Assembly: GCA_013368315.1 (NCBI GenBank) | Contig: JAACJM010000115.1 | Coordinates: 124,001 to 188,000, forward strand | Reading direction: 5' to 3' | Origin: Tetrapyrgos nigripes | Taxonomy: Eukaryota; Basidiomycota; Agaricomycetes; Agaricales; Campanellaceae | DNA length: 64,000 nucleotides | In this document: in pieces, positions 47,701 through 57,915 of the stretch | How positions within the stretch are numbered: position 1 is the first letter of the stretch | Layout of the letters: each line of letters begins with the position of its first letter | Program-made: the position numbers and the translations under genes | Notes under the pieces: generated by a model | Told to the model about the DNA's origin: nothing | Databases searched by the model: none | Seen by the model: the letters and a program-made list of their open reading frames with translations, nothing else

Positions 47701-49266
47701 GGTGGAACGAGGGCAAGATTGTTTGTCTGTTTGGTCAAGGTTCGATTTGTCTTCCGCATTGGCAAATTGTTTTGCCGCTGACTCTGCCTTAGGAAAATTT
47801 ATTTACGCACTGCTGTACCATCAGTCAAGTCTCCGAAGGCCCACCATGCCTCGAAAAACTTTCCAGCCATGAAATCTCAACTGCAAGTATACCAATGCTG
47901 GTTGCAACAAATCCTTCACCAATCGATCCGGTCAAACAAGGCATGAGGATAAATGCCTCTATGCTCACACCCAAGAGCGAATACATCCACTGGTGGAGCC
48001 GGCACAGCCTATGCCCGAAGACCCGTTATCGCCCCGTCTTCCAGCATCTCAATTTTCACCCCCTCCAAGCCCTGTCCTCAGCGAAGATATTCGGGATCCG
48101 GTATTTGGTTATCTCTGTGAGACTAAAGAAGAGGATATCTACACCCATGGGATCATCAATGGTCAGCCTATCTTTTTTTCACGGCTTTTTTAATTACTCA
48201 TACTCTTTTATATATTGCTGTAGGTCGGCATTGTGATGAAGATGGTAATTTTTTGCTGCACAACGAACTGCCCAAGCCTTTTGACGAGTTACCACTGGAT
48301 GATTGGAGTCCGTTCCAGTCATGAGCTTCTTATGAGCTAGCTGACCTTCTCTATCGGCGGGACGAAATGTCTGGACACAACGTTGACAACTTGTTTCAAA
48401 TTTGGGCCGCGACACTTCCTGCGAATGAAGACCCTCCCTTTGCCAACAAAGCTGATCTCTTCGACACCATCGATGACCTTCCCCATGGAGATGTTCCTTG
48501 GCAGTCTTTTCAGCTTTCTTACACTGGGCCTCTAGGAGAAGGAGAGCCAGAGCCATGGAAACTCGCCAAATACGATGTCTATTATCGTGACCCATGAAAA
48601 GTTATACATCAGCAGTTGGGTAATCGAGACTTTGCACATGAGATGGACTTTGCAGCCAAGAAGGTCTTCAGCAAAGCAGAGAAGCGTCGCTTTAGTGATC
48701 TCATGAGTGGGGAATGGGCTTGGAGACATTCGGTGTGTAATTATTTCGTGGATATCCTTGTCTGTATTATTGACCCTACTATTTAGGACAAACTCGCCGA
48801 AGATCCATTGATGGAAGGCATGACCCTCTGCCCAATCGTTCTGGGAAGCGATAAGACTACAGTCTCTGTCGCTACAGGCCAGAATGATTTTTATCCCTTA
48901 TACATCTCAAACGGTCTTCTTCACAACAATGCATGCCGAGCACATCGTCATGGAGTCACTCTGCTGGCATTTCTGAGTATCCCTCACAATGAGTTTTATC
49001 TGTATGTGTTCAATAATCCGAGTCAATCTCACCACCAAATTTCTTAACTGCAGCTGATTGTGAGCATGACGACAGTGTGGAGTTTCGCTGCTTCCGTTGA
49101 CATGTTTTCCATACTTCTCCTACAGGAAATCCTACAGTCCTTGCATCCATACTTCACAAAGCATGATGTGGTTCGGTTTGGGGACGGCCACTACCGCCGG
49201 GTCATATACTCTCTGGGACCTTACATCGGTGATTATCCCGAACAGGTCTTATTAGCTTGTATAGTA

Positions 49267-49442
49267 CAGTAGAATACCTCATAATGAATAAGGTAATAAT
49301 GAATAATTGGTCATAACGAATACACTTTTGGCTCTCCCAAACTGATGTTTACAGCCAAAAAAAATATATCATAAGGAATAACCACCATAATGAATAGCTT
49401 TGGGCTGTCTCCCAACACTATTCATTATGAGGTATTTGACTG
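49267..49442. mobile_element. 176-base TA-flanked MITE nested in the Plavaka transposase
   Basis: Left end CAGTAGAATACCTCATAATG and, reverse complemented, right end CAGTCAAATACCTCATAATG form inverted repeats of about 24 bases with two mismatches. TA flanks both sides (49265-49266, 49443-49444). The interior repeats AATGAATA-like strings. The host frame reads LLACIV before it and SNWCPR right after it, so the insertion site is exact. Confidence 0.85.
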
Positions 49443-49565
49443 TATCTAATTGGTGTCCAAGGTCAGTCCGTTTCCATTATTACGGAGACATTGTAAACTA
49501 ATGACTTAATAATCCTCAATTAGATGTACAGCTCATTGGAAGGATTTGGATGGCGGAGGTGATCG

Positions 49566-52500
49566 TAGGGCTTCGCGCCGTACAGTATACTGGTACGGCA
49601 GTATTTCGTACTGGTACTATACTGGTACAGGGTACCTGTAACTGTACCATACGGGCTTCGAGAAATGTTTATACGGTACTGGTACGGGTTGGGTACGGCA
49701 GTATACGGGGTACGGCTAGAGTACGGACTAATTCGAATGCTAATGAATACAAAATGTTCCTATTTACGGTTCCGTGCTAGATAAAGCCTGTGTTTTGCAA
49801 TCATGAGGAGCCTGATGGTTTCAGCGGAAAGACTCGCTCGGCGGAGGGAGATGGTGTCACGTCCGCCTGAAAAAACGCGCTCCACAGCAACAGCAGAACC
49901 TGGTGAGAGTGTTAAGAACTCGAATATGAAATAGAAAAGAAGAACAACATACCTGGGATGCAAAAAATGTCTAAAGCCAAACGATATAGGTGAGGATACG
50001 TAACCTTGTGCCCTACCCACCAAGTGATAGGATCACAGGTTGAATCCTCTGGTGACAGCTTCCAGAATTCGTTGAGCTCATCACGAACAGCATCTACCTT
50101 ACGATGGTACTTGGATTTGAATTTCTTTTGCGGAGATCCATCAACATGAACGACATCAGAGGGCCCAATAGAGTCCACCGAAGACGCCATATTTAATGAG
50201 GTACGGCTGGAAAGATAGTTGTCTGTGTAGTAATCACGGAGTTTCTGTCGAGATGTGTTGAGATGTCCGGCGAGTGTCAGTTCTTGCTCGTAATCGGCTT
50301 CTAGTGCCTCGCGGTCGATGCGAGGATCTAATACTGTAAACAATTTTGTGAGTACATCACTCGCAAATTAATATAACACAGACTTACACATGGACCAAGT
50401 GTAGAATGGAGATTCATCAAACTTGTAGAAGTACTCGCTGAGTTTGCTGTGTGCAGCAACGAGCGCATCACGGACATGAACAGAAACATCAAACGTACCC
50501 AAGGAGCGGATAATCTCCTTGATATCATCCTCCAACTCCCGAAGGACTTCCAAAGTACTGGAAAGCATAGGAGTCTTTGTAGTAGACATTTGCACTGTTG
50601 CAGCACGGAATGTCTTCAACCATCCGGTTACTTTGATAATGTTGTTCCAATCATTCTCGTCGAGACAATAGTCCAGAAGATCAGAGTGCTGTGATGCGTA
50701 GCTGTCGATGGCGTCACGAAAGGCACCAGCACGGCCTATGGTAGATATGGGATTGTGAGTGACTGAACAACTAACAAAAAGAAACATACATACGCATCAT
50801 CTGATGAGTTGAGCCCCAACGCGTAATCACATCAAGAATCAGCATGAGCAGCTTCATCTCACTCTTTTCGGCAGTGAGCTCAGCGTAGACATGTTGGATC
50901 TCTCTGTACCATGCTTCACGACGCTGGGGACTTGAGCGCACATGTCGTACTATCTTCCGCAACTGAAACATGTAAGTCCAAATCCTATAGACGAAGAATT
51001 CCACATACTTTTACTACTGATGGAATTATGCCATCCTTCTTGAGTTCGTCGAGAGAGTCTTCTTCTTCCTCATCCTGTTCAACGGCTTCATCATCTTCTT
51101 TATCCTCACCTGTTTTCGATTTGGAATTGGTAGATTTCGGAGGTGGGACATGAATGGCAAAATTGTCTTGATAATTGCTGCTACGGGTTTCGAGTTTCCT
51201 GCCAGTCTTTGATGAGATGGCTCCAATCCCTTCCAAAAGCTGCAAAGAGAGTATTTAACCTGACTGCGCAGAAGAAAGGGCATGTACTCACCTTGATCGC
51301 AGCAAGATGTATGGTGTGGGGCATACAACGTAGCCGAGAAGCTTTGGCTGAGAATGTCACCTTGCGACGGCGACAGCGATCTTCGAGAGACTTCATCATA
51401 GTGTCGTTGTTAGTTGCATTATCCATGACGATAGCAATAATCTGCGAGATAAAATCATTAATTATACATATGAATCAACAGATTGAAATAACACATACCT
51501 TTCCAACGAGTCCATATAACTCCAGGGTCTTCCATACAGCATCGGCCATGTTTTCACCTGAGTGCTCTCCCAAAAGCTCGCGGAAGTCAATCAAAAGCTC
51601 CTCTTAAGCCCAATTAATATCTACGGCAACACAGACAATACAAGACATTACCAAGCTGTCCCTCTTCGTTGATATAATGAGCAACAATTGCCAGGAATGC
51701 ATGCTGATTGCTTGAAGTCCATGCATCAATCGAAAGAGCAACTTTACCATTAATTTTCTGAACGAAACCATATTTGTATATCAGCCACCACCAGCATGCA
51801 AAAAAAAAACAAGTATACGCACCAAGAAGATGTCCCGAATCTCCTCAATAGTCGCCTCTCCCAACTTCAGAACACGGCGTTGTATGGCATCCTTCTTAGG
51901 GATATGGAGCTTGCCACCACTATGGTGAACGTACTGAAGAAGCTCAATGAACTCCACCTGCTCAACCTCCGAAAATGGTTGATTGCTGGCAACAAGCCAC
52001 TTGACGAGGAGCTCTTCAAAACGCTCCTGGTTCCAAGGTTCCTAAATCATTTAGTCAGCATCCATCCTTCTAAAGCTATGACGAGAACTTTACTTACTAG
52101 CGCAGCTGCTCGTTGCTTTGTAAAAGCTTCCTTGATAGTCTCCTGATGTGAATCAATCTCCTCCTCTAATGCAGCCGCGAACTTATCGTCAAACGGCTTG
52201 CGTCCTGCTGCAACATTGATGTCATCCTGAGTCCACGCGACTCCCTGTTTGCGTCGTTCTTGTAGAATCTCGAAGAACTGGTGAAGATGCTTGAAGTTTT
52301 TGTTGAGATGTTTCTTGAGACCTGGAGTCGGTAGTTAAAGTCTTGTAGTTTCAAGTTAGAGAAATTTTACGCACTATGAAGACAACCATTCATTTTCTTG
52401 GACACTGTGAATACCTTGTGGTTACCATGAAGGCACCGGAAGTGTTGATCACCTGGAACACCGAGTTCACCAGATGCGTTGAATGGTACTTGCTCGTAGA

Positions 52501-53983
52501 ACAGATAAATTGCATCGCTGCGTTTACCGTTGCCACCGGGAACCTGTAAATCGTGAGCGAGAAAATCAAACCCTAAACTAAAAAAACAAACCTTATTGAC
52601 TCGAGGAGGAGCCGGTCTGGGAGGAGCCTCTTCATCCTCAACCTCTTCAACACTAGCAGCACGGAGATTTTTCTACAATAAATCATCAGGATCAAGCATA
52701 AGATATGAGCCGCTGGCTACTCACCGTTTGGGTGCGTTTTGCAGGACCAGCCTCACTACCCTCGTCATGCTCCCTACGTCGCTTCATTGACTTCTTGGGC
52801 TTCTTGGGATTGGCCTTCTCCTTTCCTTTCACTTTAGAAGGCTTCAGAAAGGTTTTGGCTGGGAGAATTGAAGCGAGCTTGAATAAATAAGTGTAAGTAC
52901 AGATATGGAAGGAAAAAATGAAAGACGCACCTCTTCGTCACTGATACCTTCTGCATCCATTATTTCAACCTCTGAACTGCCATCAGTGGTCGTGCCAGAA
53001 CCGGAATCACTGTAGTCTTCATCGTCTAGGCCTGAATCCACGTCTTGACCCTTCGTCTTCTTCTTTTTTGGTTTTCGACGGCGTACAGGACCTGGCTTAG
53101 ATAAGGTGACCCCATCAGCTTCGTACTTGTCGGATTCAATGGACGCTAGCATTCTGGCGTTCTTGTTACGTCCTCGAATTGATGCTACGTTTTCGCATCA
53201 ACTGACCAGGTCATGAGATAAGAGATTTAGACAAGACGTACCTGCAGCATTGCTAGGACCTGAGATTGGTGTTACATCGTCAACGTCGTGATAAAACACG
53301 ATTTCAGTCGCATCCTTGAGAGTCCCATCCTTGTTCATGGCGCATTGGTCAGTAGACATGAGAGAATGCTTGGAGAATGCGGAAAATTGCAGTATACCCG
53401 ACGCTTTTAAACCAAGCCCTGCACTCGAAGGCGGCCCTGCAAGCCGTAGCCTACCTCTATCCAAGTCTACACAGCGGGCACAGATGCTTTTATGGAGAAA
53501 AAAAATGAAATTCGATAGTACAAAACTCCGACAAGAGCATCTGTGAAGATAGGCTCATAAGTTATAACTACTGGGCGAAGTGTCAGTTGGCTTCAGAGTC
53601 CATTGCACACAAGCAGAGAACTCACCTGTAAGTACCAAGAACTATGATTTGATACTATCCTCAACAAAGTAGCGAAGGAACAGGCTCGACGTGGTGACTC
53701 ATGGCAGTGTGATGCAGACGTTCGCTAGCGTTACGGCAGCCGGTCGGCTTGAACTTCAGGGCTGGCAAAATCTGATTTCTTAAAAGTTAAGTTATAAGGA
53801 TTTTATCGGGACCCGTAGCCAGTACCGTACCCGTAGACGGCCGTACTGTACGATGCTGTACTGGTACTACCCGTACTGGGTACGGTACGTATTAGGTAGT
53901 TGGAAGACGACGTACGGTACTGGTACATGCCCCGTATTACGGTACCCGTACCCCGTCGGCATACGGACCGGTGCGAAGCCCTA
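49566..53983 (-). mobile_element. Complete 4.4 kb hAT transposon nested in the Plavaka transposase
   Basis: Left end TAGGGCTTCGCGCCG; right end, reverse complemented, TAGGGCTTCGCACCG. The 8-base duplication GGTGATCG flanks both sides exactly (49558-49565 and 53984-53991). About 170 bases at each end are dense with GTAC, CCGTAC and TACTGGTAC strings in both directions, likely transposase-binding repeats. The inside is filled by one multi-exon transposase gene. Taking one flank away, the host reads GGGDRRCHEHTQDAMRG without a break. Confidence 0.93.
49760..53359 (-). CDS. hAT-family transposase, apparently intact
   Basis: Cuts and pastes the surrounding element. Start chosen at ATG 53359 (MSTDQCAMNKDGTLKDATE); the ATG at 53338 is an alternative. 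A basic/acidic N-terminal region (RRRKPKKKKTKGQD) is followed by a BED-finger-like segment: HFRCLHGNHKVFTVSKKMNG, then CLHSLKKHLNKNFKH with the cysteines and histidines of such a finger. The catalytic RNase-H-like core has KVALSIDAWTSSNQHAFLAI (first Asp), DFRELLGEHSGENMADAVW, IIAIVMDNATNNDTMM (second Asp), RLRCMPHTIHLAAIKLLEGI with the C-x2-H of hAT insertions, and later DVITRWGSTHQMM. The C-terminal dimerisation domain reads WWVGHKVTYPHLYRLALDIF, SAVAVERVFSGGRDTISLRR, then SAETIRLLMIAKHRL. About a dozen exons; I found no stop or frameshift in them. Confidence 0.88.
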
Positions 53984-55868
53984 GGTGATCGGCGATGTCA
54001 TGAGCACACACAAGACGCAATGCGAGGCCTTGGTAGCTCCGATCTTTGGGATGAGTATGGTATTATTGACGGAATCCTAGTAAGGTTCACTCTCAATTGG
54101 TGGGGTTGGATGCACTAACATTTGACTAGCCATTTACACACTATTTTCCCCGCGCCGACATCCACGAGCTGCTTACTCCGGACCTTTTACATCAAGTAAT
54201 CAAGGGTACATTCAAGGACCATCTCGTTACATGGGTTGAGGAGTGGATAACAATGCATCACAACAAGAAAGAAGCTAAGGGTATTCTAGCTGAGATAGAC
54301 CGTCGGTGAGTTGGGTTGTTGTGGACAGAATCTTTCTCTTATGAGTTTTCAGTCCCGCTGCTGTACCTCTCTTCCCAGGTCTTCGTCGGTTTGCAGAAGG
54401 CCGGAACTTCAAGCAGTGGACCGGTAACGACTCAAAAGCACTTATGAAGGTCCGTATGAAAACCCCACCAACCGAATGATTCCATACTGACGACGTTGTA
54501 GATATATCTTGGTGCTATTCATGGAATTGTTCCAGATGGAATGGTCTGTGCGATCGCAGCCTTCACCGAATTCTGTTACCTTGCCCGCCGCAACATGATT
54601 GACGAAGACAACCTTACAGCCATGGAGGATGCGCTGCACCGCTTTCACGACGAGCGTGTTGTTTTCCAGACAGAAGGAGTTCGGGATGAGGACCGTGGCT
54701 TTTCACTACCTCGGCAGCATGCAATCAGTCATTATCCCTATCTGGTGCGTGAATTTGGTGCTCCCAACGGCGTATGCTCCATGCTCGTTGTCAACCAACG
54801 TGTTGATAAGCTTGTAGCATCCAGAGCTGATTTCGTGGCGCGTGGTATGATGAAGGCACCACTAGTGAGACCAGAGGAAGCCCCACCTATGGAGCAGGAA
54901 CAGCAGGAGGTCGAGGACGATGATTGCTGTGATGTAGAAGATGTCATAGCAGAAACTGTATTGGCCAAGGAACCAGGTGAGTATCATTGTCTTATACTAT
55001 CTTATTTGATACTTTACTGACCTTAACCTAGTTCGTGGTTATCCTCATCGAATGGAGGATTTAGCTCGGCACCTCAACTATTTGCAGCTCCCAGAGCTCA
55101 TTCGTCGCTTCCTCTACAAGCATGAATGACTCGCAGACAGCTCTTCCGAAGACGACACTGACGCCGGAGGACGTGACGAGTACGATTATGACAATGTGCA
55201 CCTTGACCGTTGTCCCGAATATTATGCAAGGTGCTGGTGTATCCCTCAGCGACTGCGACATTCTACGCACCCAGTGAATTGTCTGGGATGACCGGTATGC
55301 GTCGGGAGCGTATTCGGTCAATGTCGTCTTGGAGGAAGGGACCAGAAAGACGCGACTGTGTATTCGTTCATATGGACCCTGATGTGTCTGGCTTCCGGGC
55401 ACTTTCAATTGCCTGCGTCCTTTTATTCTTCTCAATCCGGCATGACAGGGTCTTCTATCCTTGTGCTCTCATCACCTGGTTTTCAACGGTTGGGGACTCT
55501 CCATGCCCGGAGACAGGGATGTGGATGGTGGAGCCCGATTTGGATGAACAGGGAGAGCGGCGTATGCAAGTCATTCACTTGGACACTATTGTGCGTGGTG
55601 CTCACTTGATTGGCGTTGCTGGTAAGGATTTTTTGCCTCATGGTTTCACTTTTGGGAAATCTTTAGATAGTTTCTTGACCTACTATGTAAACAAGTACAT
55701 AGACTATCATGCACATGATACTGTATTCTAAACGAACGACGTTGTGAGAGACAGCTGGTGGTAAGAGGTCAGTTTCCTTCTTTAGAAATCCCGAAATTCT
55801 GAAACTCCACAGCTGATCAGATCGATCCGAGTCATCTTCCTTCCTCTTGCTTTTCACCTTCACCTACA

Positions 55869-56696
55869 ATGACGCTGGGGAAACGACCGTTGAACAAAGC
55901 TGAGTCACTGCGGACTCCCAAACGGCAGAACACTCTGTACATTCCTTTCATATTTCTTACACCGCATATTATTCTCATCTATTCACTGCTCGCTTTTTAG
56001 TGTCATCCAGTCCTCCCAGTCCCTGGATATCCTAGTGGCTCGGACACCCTGTAAAACGGAACCTCGCACACCTACTGTTGCCCTCACGAAAAATGATAGG
56101 TGAGTAGATCATATGATCCAGTGCATATCGAGACTGAAAGTCAGCCCTACGGCCGTTTAGCACTGAGGAGATCCAACAGGAGGATTCGGAAACTGAAGAC
56201 GAGACTCAAGAGACTGGGGAGAATGATGAAGCCTCACAGATTGCGGCACTTCGTAAGGAGTACAGTGAGAAAGTGGGAAAGACAAATGCGTGGAGTATTC
56301 CCTATCTAATCACCAGTGGAGTTGCCAGTGAGTGTCCATGTTACCTCTGTCGAAATCTCGTCTAAACCCAGTTCTGCAGAGCCCCGCAAATTTCTGGTGC
56401 ACAGAGCCGGCACTCCACCTCCTCCTTCTCCCGTCTCACAGTGCAAAAATTGTATCTTGCAACTATCAGAACAACTTTACGACTCAAGTCTCCGATGTAA
56501 GGCTCTTGAATTGAATTTAGAGGCGGCGTCGTATGCTCGGCAAGTAGCTGAGAGGGATCGAGATCGTGCAACAGAACAGGCAACCGGGTTGAGGAAGGAG
56601 GTAGTAGCACTTAGGCATGCACTGAGGCGCCTTGAAGACGGCGTGAAAACCACTGGTTGGGACTTGCTTTGTCTAGGGGACTCGGTGGATGTTTAA
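55869..56696 (+). CDS. Small coiled-coil protein gene downstream of the Plavaka transposase
   Basis: Four exons join cleanly from ATG 55869. MTLGKRPLNKAESLRTPKRQ is a basic start; exon 2 adds VIQSSQSLDILVARTPCKTE; exon 3 is strongly acidic (EEIQQEDSETEDETQETGEN) and ends ITSGVA; exon 4 starts with KPRKFLVHRAGTPPPPSPVS, a C-x2-C pair (CKNC), and a predicted coiled coil with many Glu/Arg/Ala (RQVAERDRDRATEQATGLRK) to the stop at 56696. Length about 215 residues. I know no family for it. It sits 137 bases after the transposase stop, on the same strand and inside the inverted ends, so it may be an accessory protein of the element or a captured host gene. Confidence 0.6.
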
Positions 56697-57054
56697 ATAA
56701 AAGTTCACGTAATATATTCACTATGTACTACATAAAGATATCATCTTGTAAACGAAAGACTCTAGTAGAAGATTAGACGTGATATAGAAACCAAACGCGA
56801 CGGAATAGACATAGACCGAGCGGAATTAGAAGGATATATAAGTATGGACATATATGTCATCATATCATATGATATATGCATGACCAGAGATCTTAGATCG
56901 ATCAATAGAAAAGGCGCGCCGCCGGCATTTGGAGTTGCGCACAAGAGGGCCCGCCATTCGCTCCCCTCCCCTCCCTCACAGGCTCGGGGGGTCCCCCAAA
57001 CCAGGGAGTCTCAGGCGGGCACACTAAAGCCTCGTTGTGCGTGAGTGAGATGTT

Positions 57055-57222
57055 CTCAACCCTAACCTTTAACCAGTGCAGCTGCGCTGCAGGGCCTCCG
57101 GCCCCCCTAACTCTAGCCCCGCCTCTTTGAGGTTTTGGCGGCTTTGCTGTGGGCCTACAGCCCAGAAACCCGAACCCTAACCGAACCCTAACCAAAACCC
57201 TAACCAAACGAACCCTAACACT
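57055..57222. repeat. Telomere-like ACCCTAA tract interrupted by GC-rich sequence
   Basis: AACCCTAACC occurs at 57058, and 57165-57221 holds four more ACCCTAAC units (GAACCCTAACCGAACCCTAA, then AAAACCCTAACC and GAACCCTAAC) spaced by 2-6 bases. Basidiomycete telomeres are usually TTAGGG/CCCTAA, so this looks like degenerate interstitial telomeric DNA inside the right end of the Plavaka element. Confidence 0.55.
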
Positions 57223-57246
57223 AAGGCGAGGCTAGCGCCTCGCCTT
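57223..57246. repeat. GC-rich hairpin AAGGCGAGGC-TAGC-GCCTCGCCTT
   Basis: Ten-base perfect arms with a four-base loop directly after the telomere-like tract. Could be a structural end of an older insertion. Confidence 0.6.
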
Positions 57247-57267
57247 GAGGTGTAATAAAAAAGTACA

Positions 57268-57340
57268 AGTACAGGATCGAACCCACATTCTTTGCTCCAG
57301 CTTGACATGCTTAGCCAGTAGGGTACCAACACTTACTTTG
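57268..57340 (-). repeat. tRNA-derived SINE-like segment with Pol III box motifs
   Basis: On the minus strand TGGCTAAGCATG (57317-57306) resembles the A box and GGGTTCGATCC (57284-57274) the B box of RNA polymerase III promoters. The arms do not fold into a good tRNA, so a SINE fragment is more likely than a tRNA gene. Confidence 0.35.
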
Positions 57341-57915
57341 TGTAGTAAGTGACAGGCATATAACAGTATATTGTGCATTTTGGGAGAAGATCGGGTCTGA
57401 TCGGTTCTTTTTGGCTCCAGACTGGTCACGTGGATATCACGGTATATGACGACATATGTGTCCGGACTTATATATCAATTAGAAGTAGAGCCGAATAGAT
57501 CGGGTCATCAATAGACATAGAACAGGGGAAATAGACAATAGACGCGATAGACCCGGATAGATGGACCTGGTATTTTGCTGATGTGCCTGTTGGCGGTGGC
57601 AGTGGTTCAAGTCATTCAAGTCATTCAAGTCGTTAGACTCAAGCCAGTCTGCAAGGTTTAATGAAAGTCGATCAAACCGCTTCACTGACACTTCAATTGA
57701 TCGACTGTCATCAAAGTGGCAAAGTGTTACACAGTGGTTCGAGTCTAGGTTTGTGTCACCGATTGCACCTGGTCACATGTCATGCGACTCCCGGACGCGA
57801 CGCGTCGTCAATGCTTTCTACGCGAATTTGACACACTGCGAAGCCCAGATTCTGCAAGAAGCTAATCCGGGTCAAAGTTCAGAGAATAGGGAGAAAGGAA
57901 TCGAGAGCTCATTGA

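Larger units (their letters stand above)
47845..55731 (+). pseudogene. Plavaka transposase, inactivated by stops and split by two nested elements
   Basis: From ATG 47845: after an early TGA, a zinc-finger-like N-terminus (CKYTNAGCNKSFTNRSGQTR), then ELADLLYRRDEMSGHNVDNL, PFANKADLFDTIDDLPHGDV, VILGSDKTTVSVATGQNDF-type core (here IVLGSDKTTVSVATGQNDFY), and the RRVIYSLGPYIGDYPEQVLL region at 49195-49260. The gene resumes after the nested elements with RADIHELLTPDLLHQVIKGT, GLRRFAEGRNFKQWTG, GFSLPRQHAISHYPYLVREF, and a C-terminal domain ending TYYVNKYIDYHAHDTVF at 55731. In-frame TGA codons interrupt it at least at codon 9 (47869), near 48323 and near 48596. Part of the region after GAPNG is deleted. 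It cannot make a full transposase. Confidence 0.85.
44946..57583. mobile_element. Large composite Plavaka-type DNA transposon with nested insertions
   Basis: Left end CATCAGCAAAATACCGGGTC (44946-44965) and right end, reverse complemented, CATCAGCAAAATACCAGGTC (57583-57564) are inverted repeats with one mismatch; both are flanked by TG. Next to both ends lie dense ATAGA/TCTAT strings (44965-45140 and 56700-57565). Inside: a minus-strand gene of unknown role, the divergent Plavaka transposase and a coiled-coil gene, plus a nested hAT element and a TA MITE. Length is 12.6 kb now, about 8 kb without the nested insertions. The Plavaka superfamily is a CACTA relative common in Agaricomycetes. That all these genes belong to one element is inferred from their lying between the paired ends. 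Confidence 0.75.

Noticed and set aside
56316..56696. The 126-residue frame as a gene of its own
   Set aside because: It is the last exon of the four-exon gene starting at 55869; its first residues belong to the preceding intron.
57223..57260. Helitron 3' end at the GC hairpin
   Set aside because: No CTRR terminus follows at the expected distance.
57268..57340. A functional tRNA gene on the minus strand
   Set aside because: A and B box motifs are there, but the T and acceptor stems do not pair properly.
57600..57632. CRISPR-like short repeats (three units of TCATTCAAG/TCAAGTCAT)
   Set aside because: A 9-base microsatellite without spacers in a eukaryotic genome; no array anywhere in the window.
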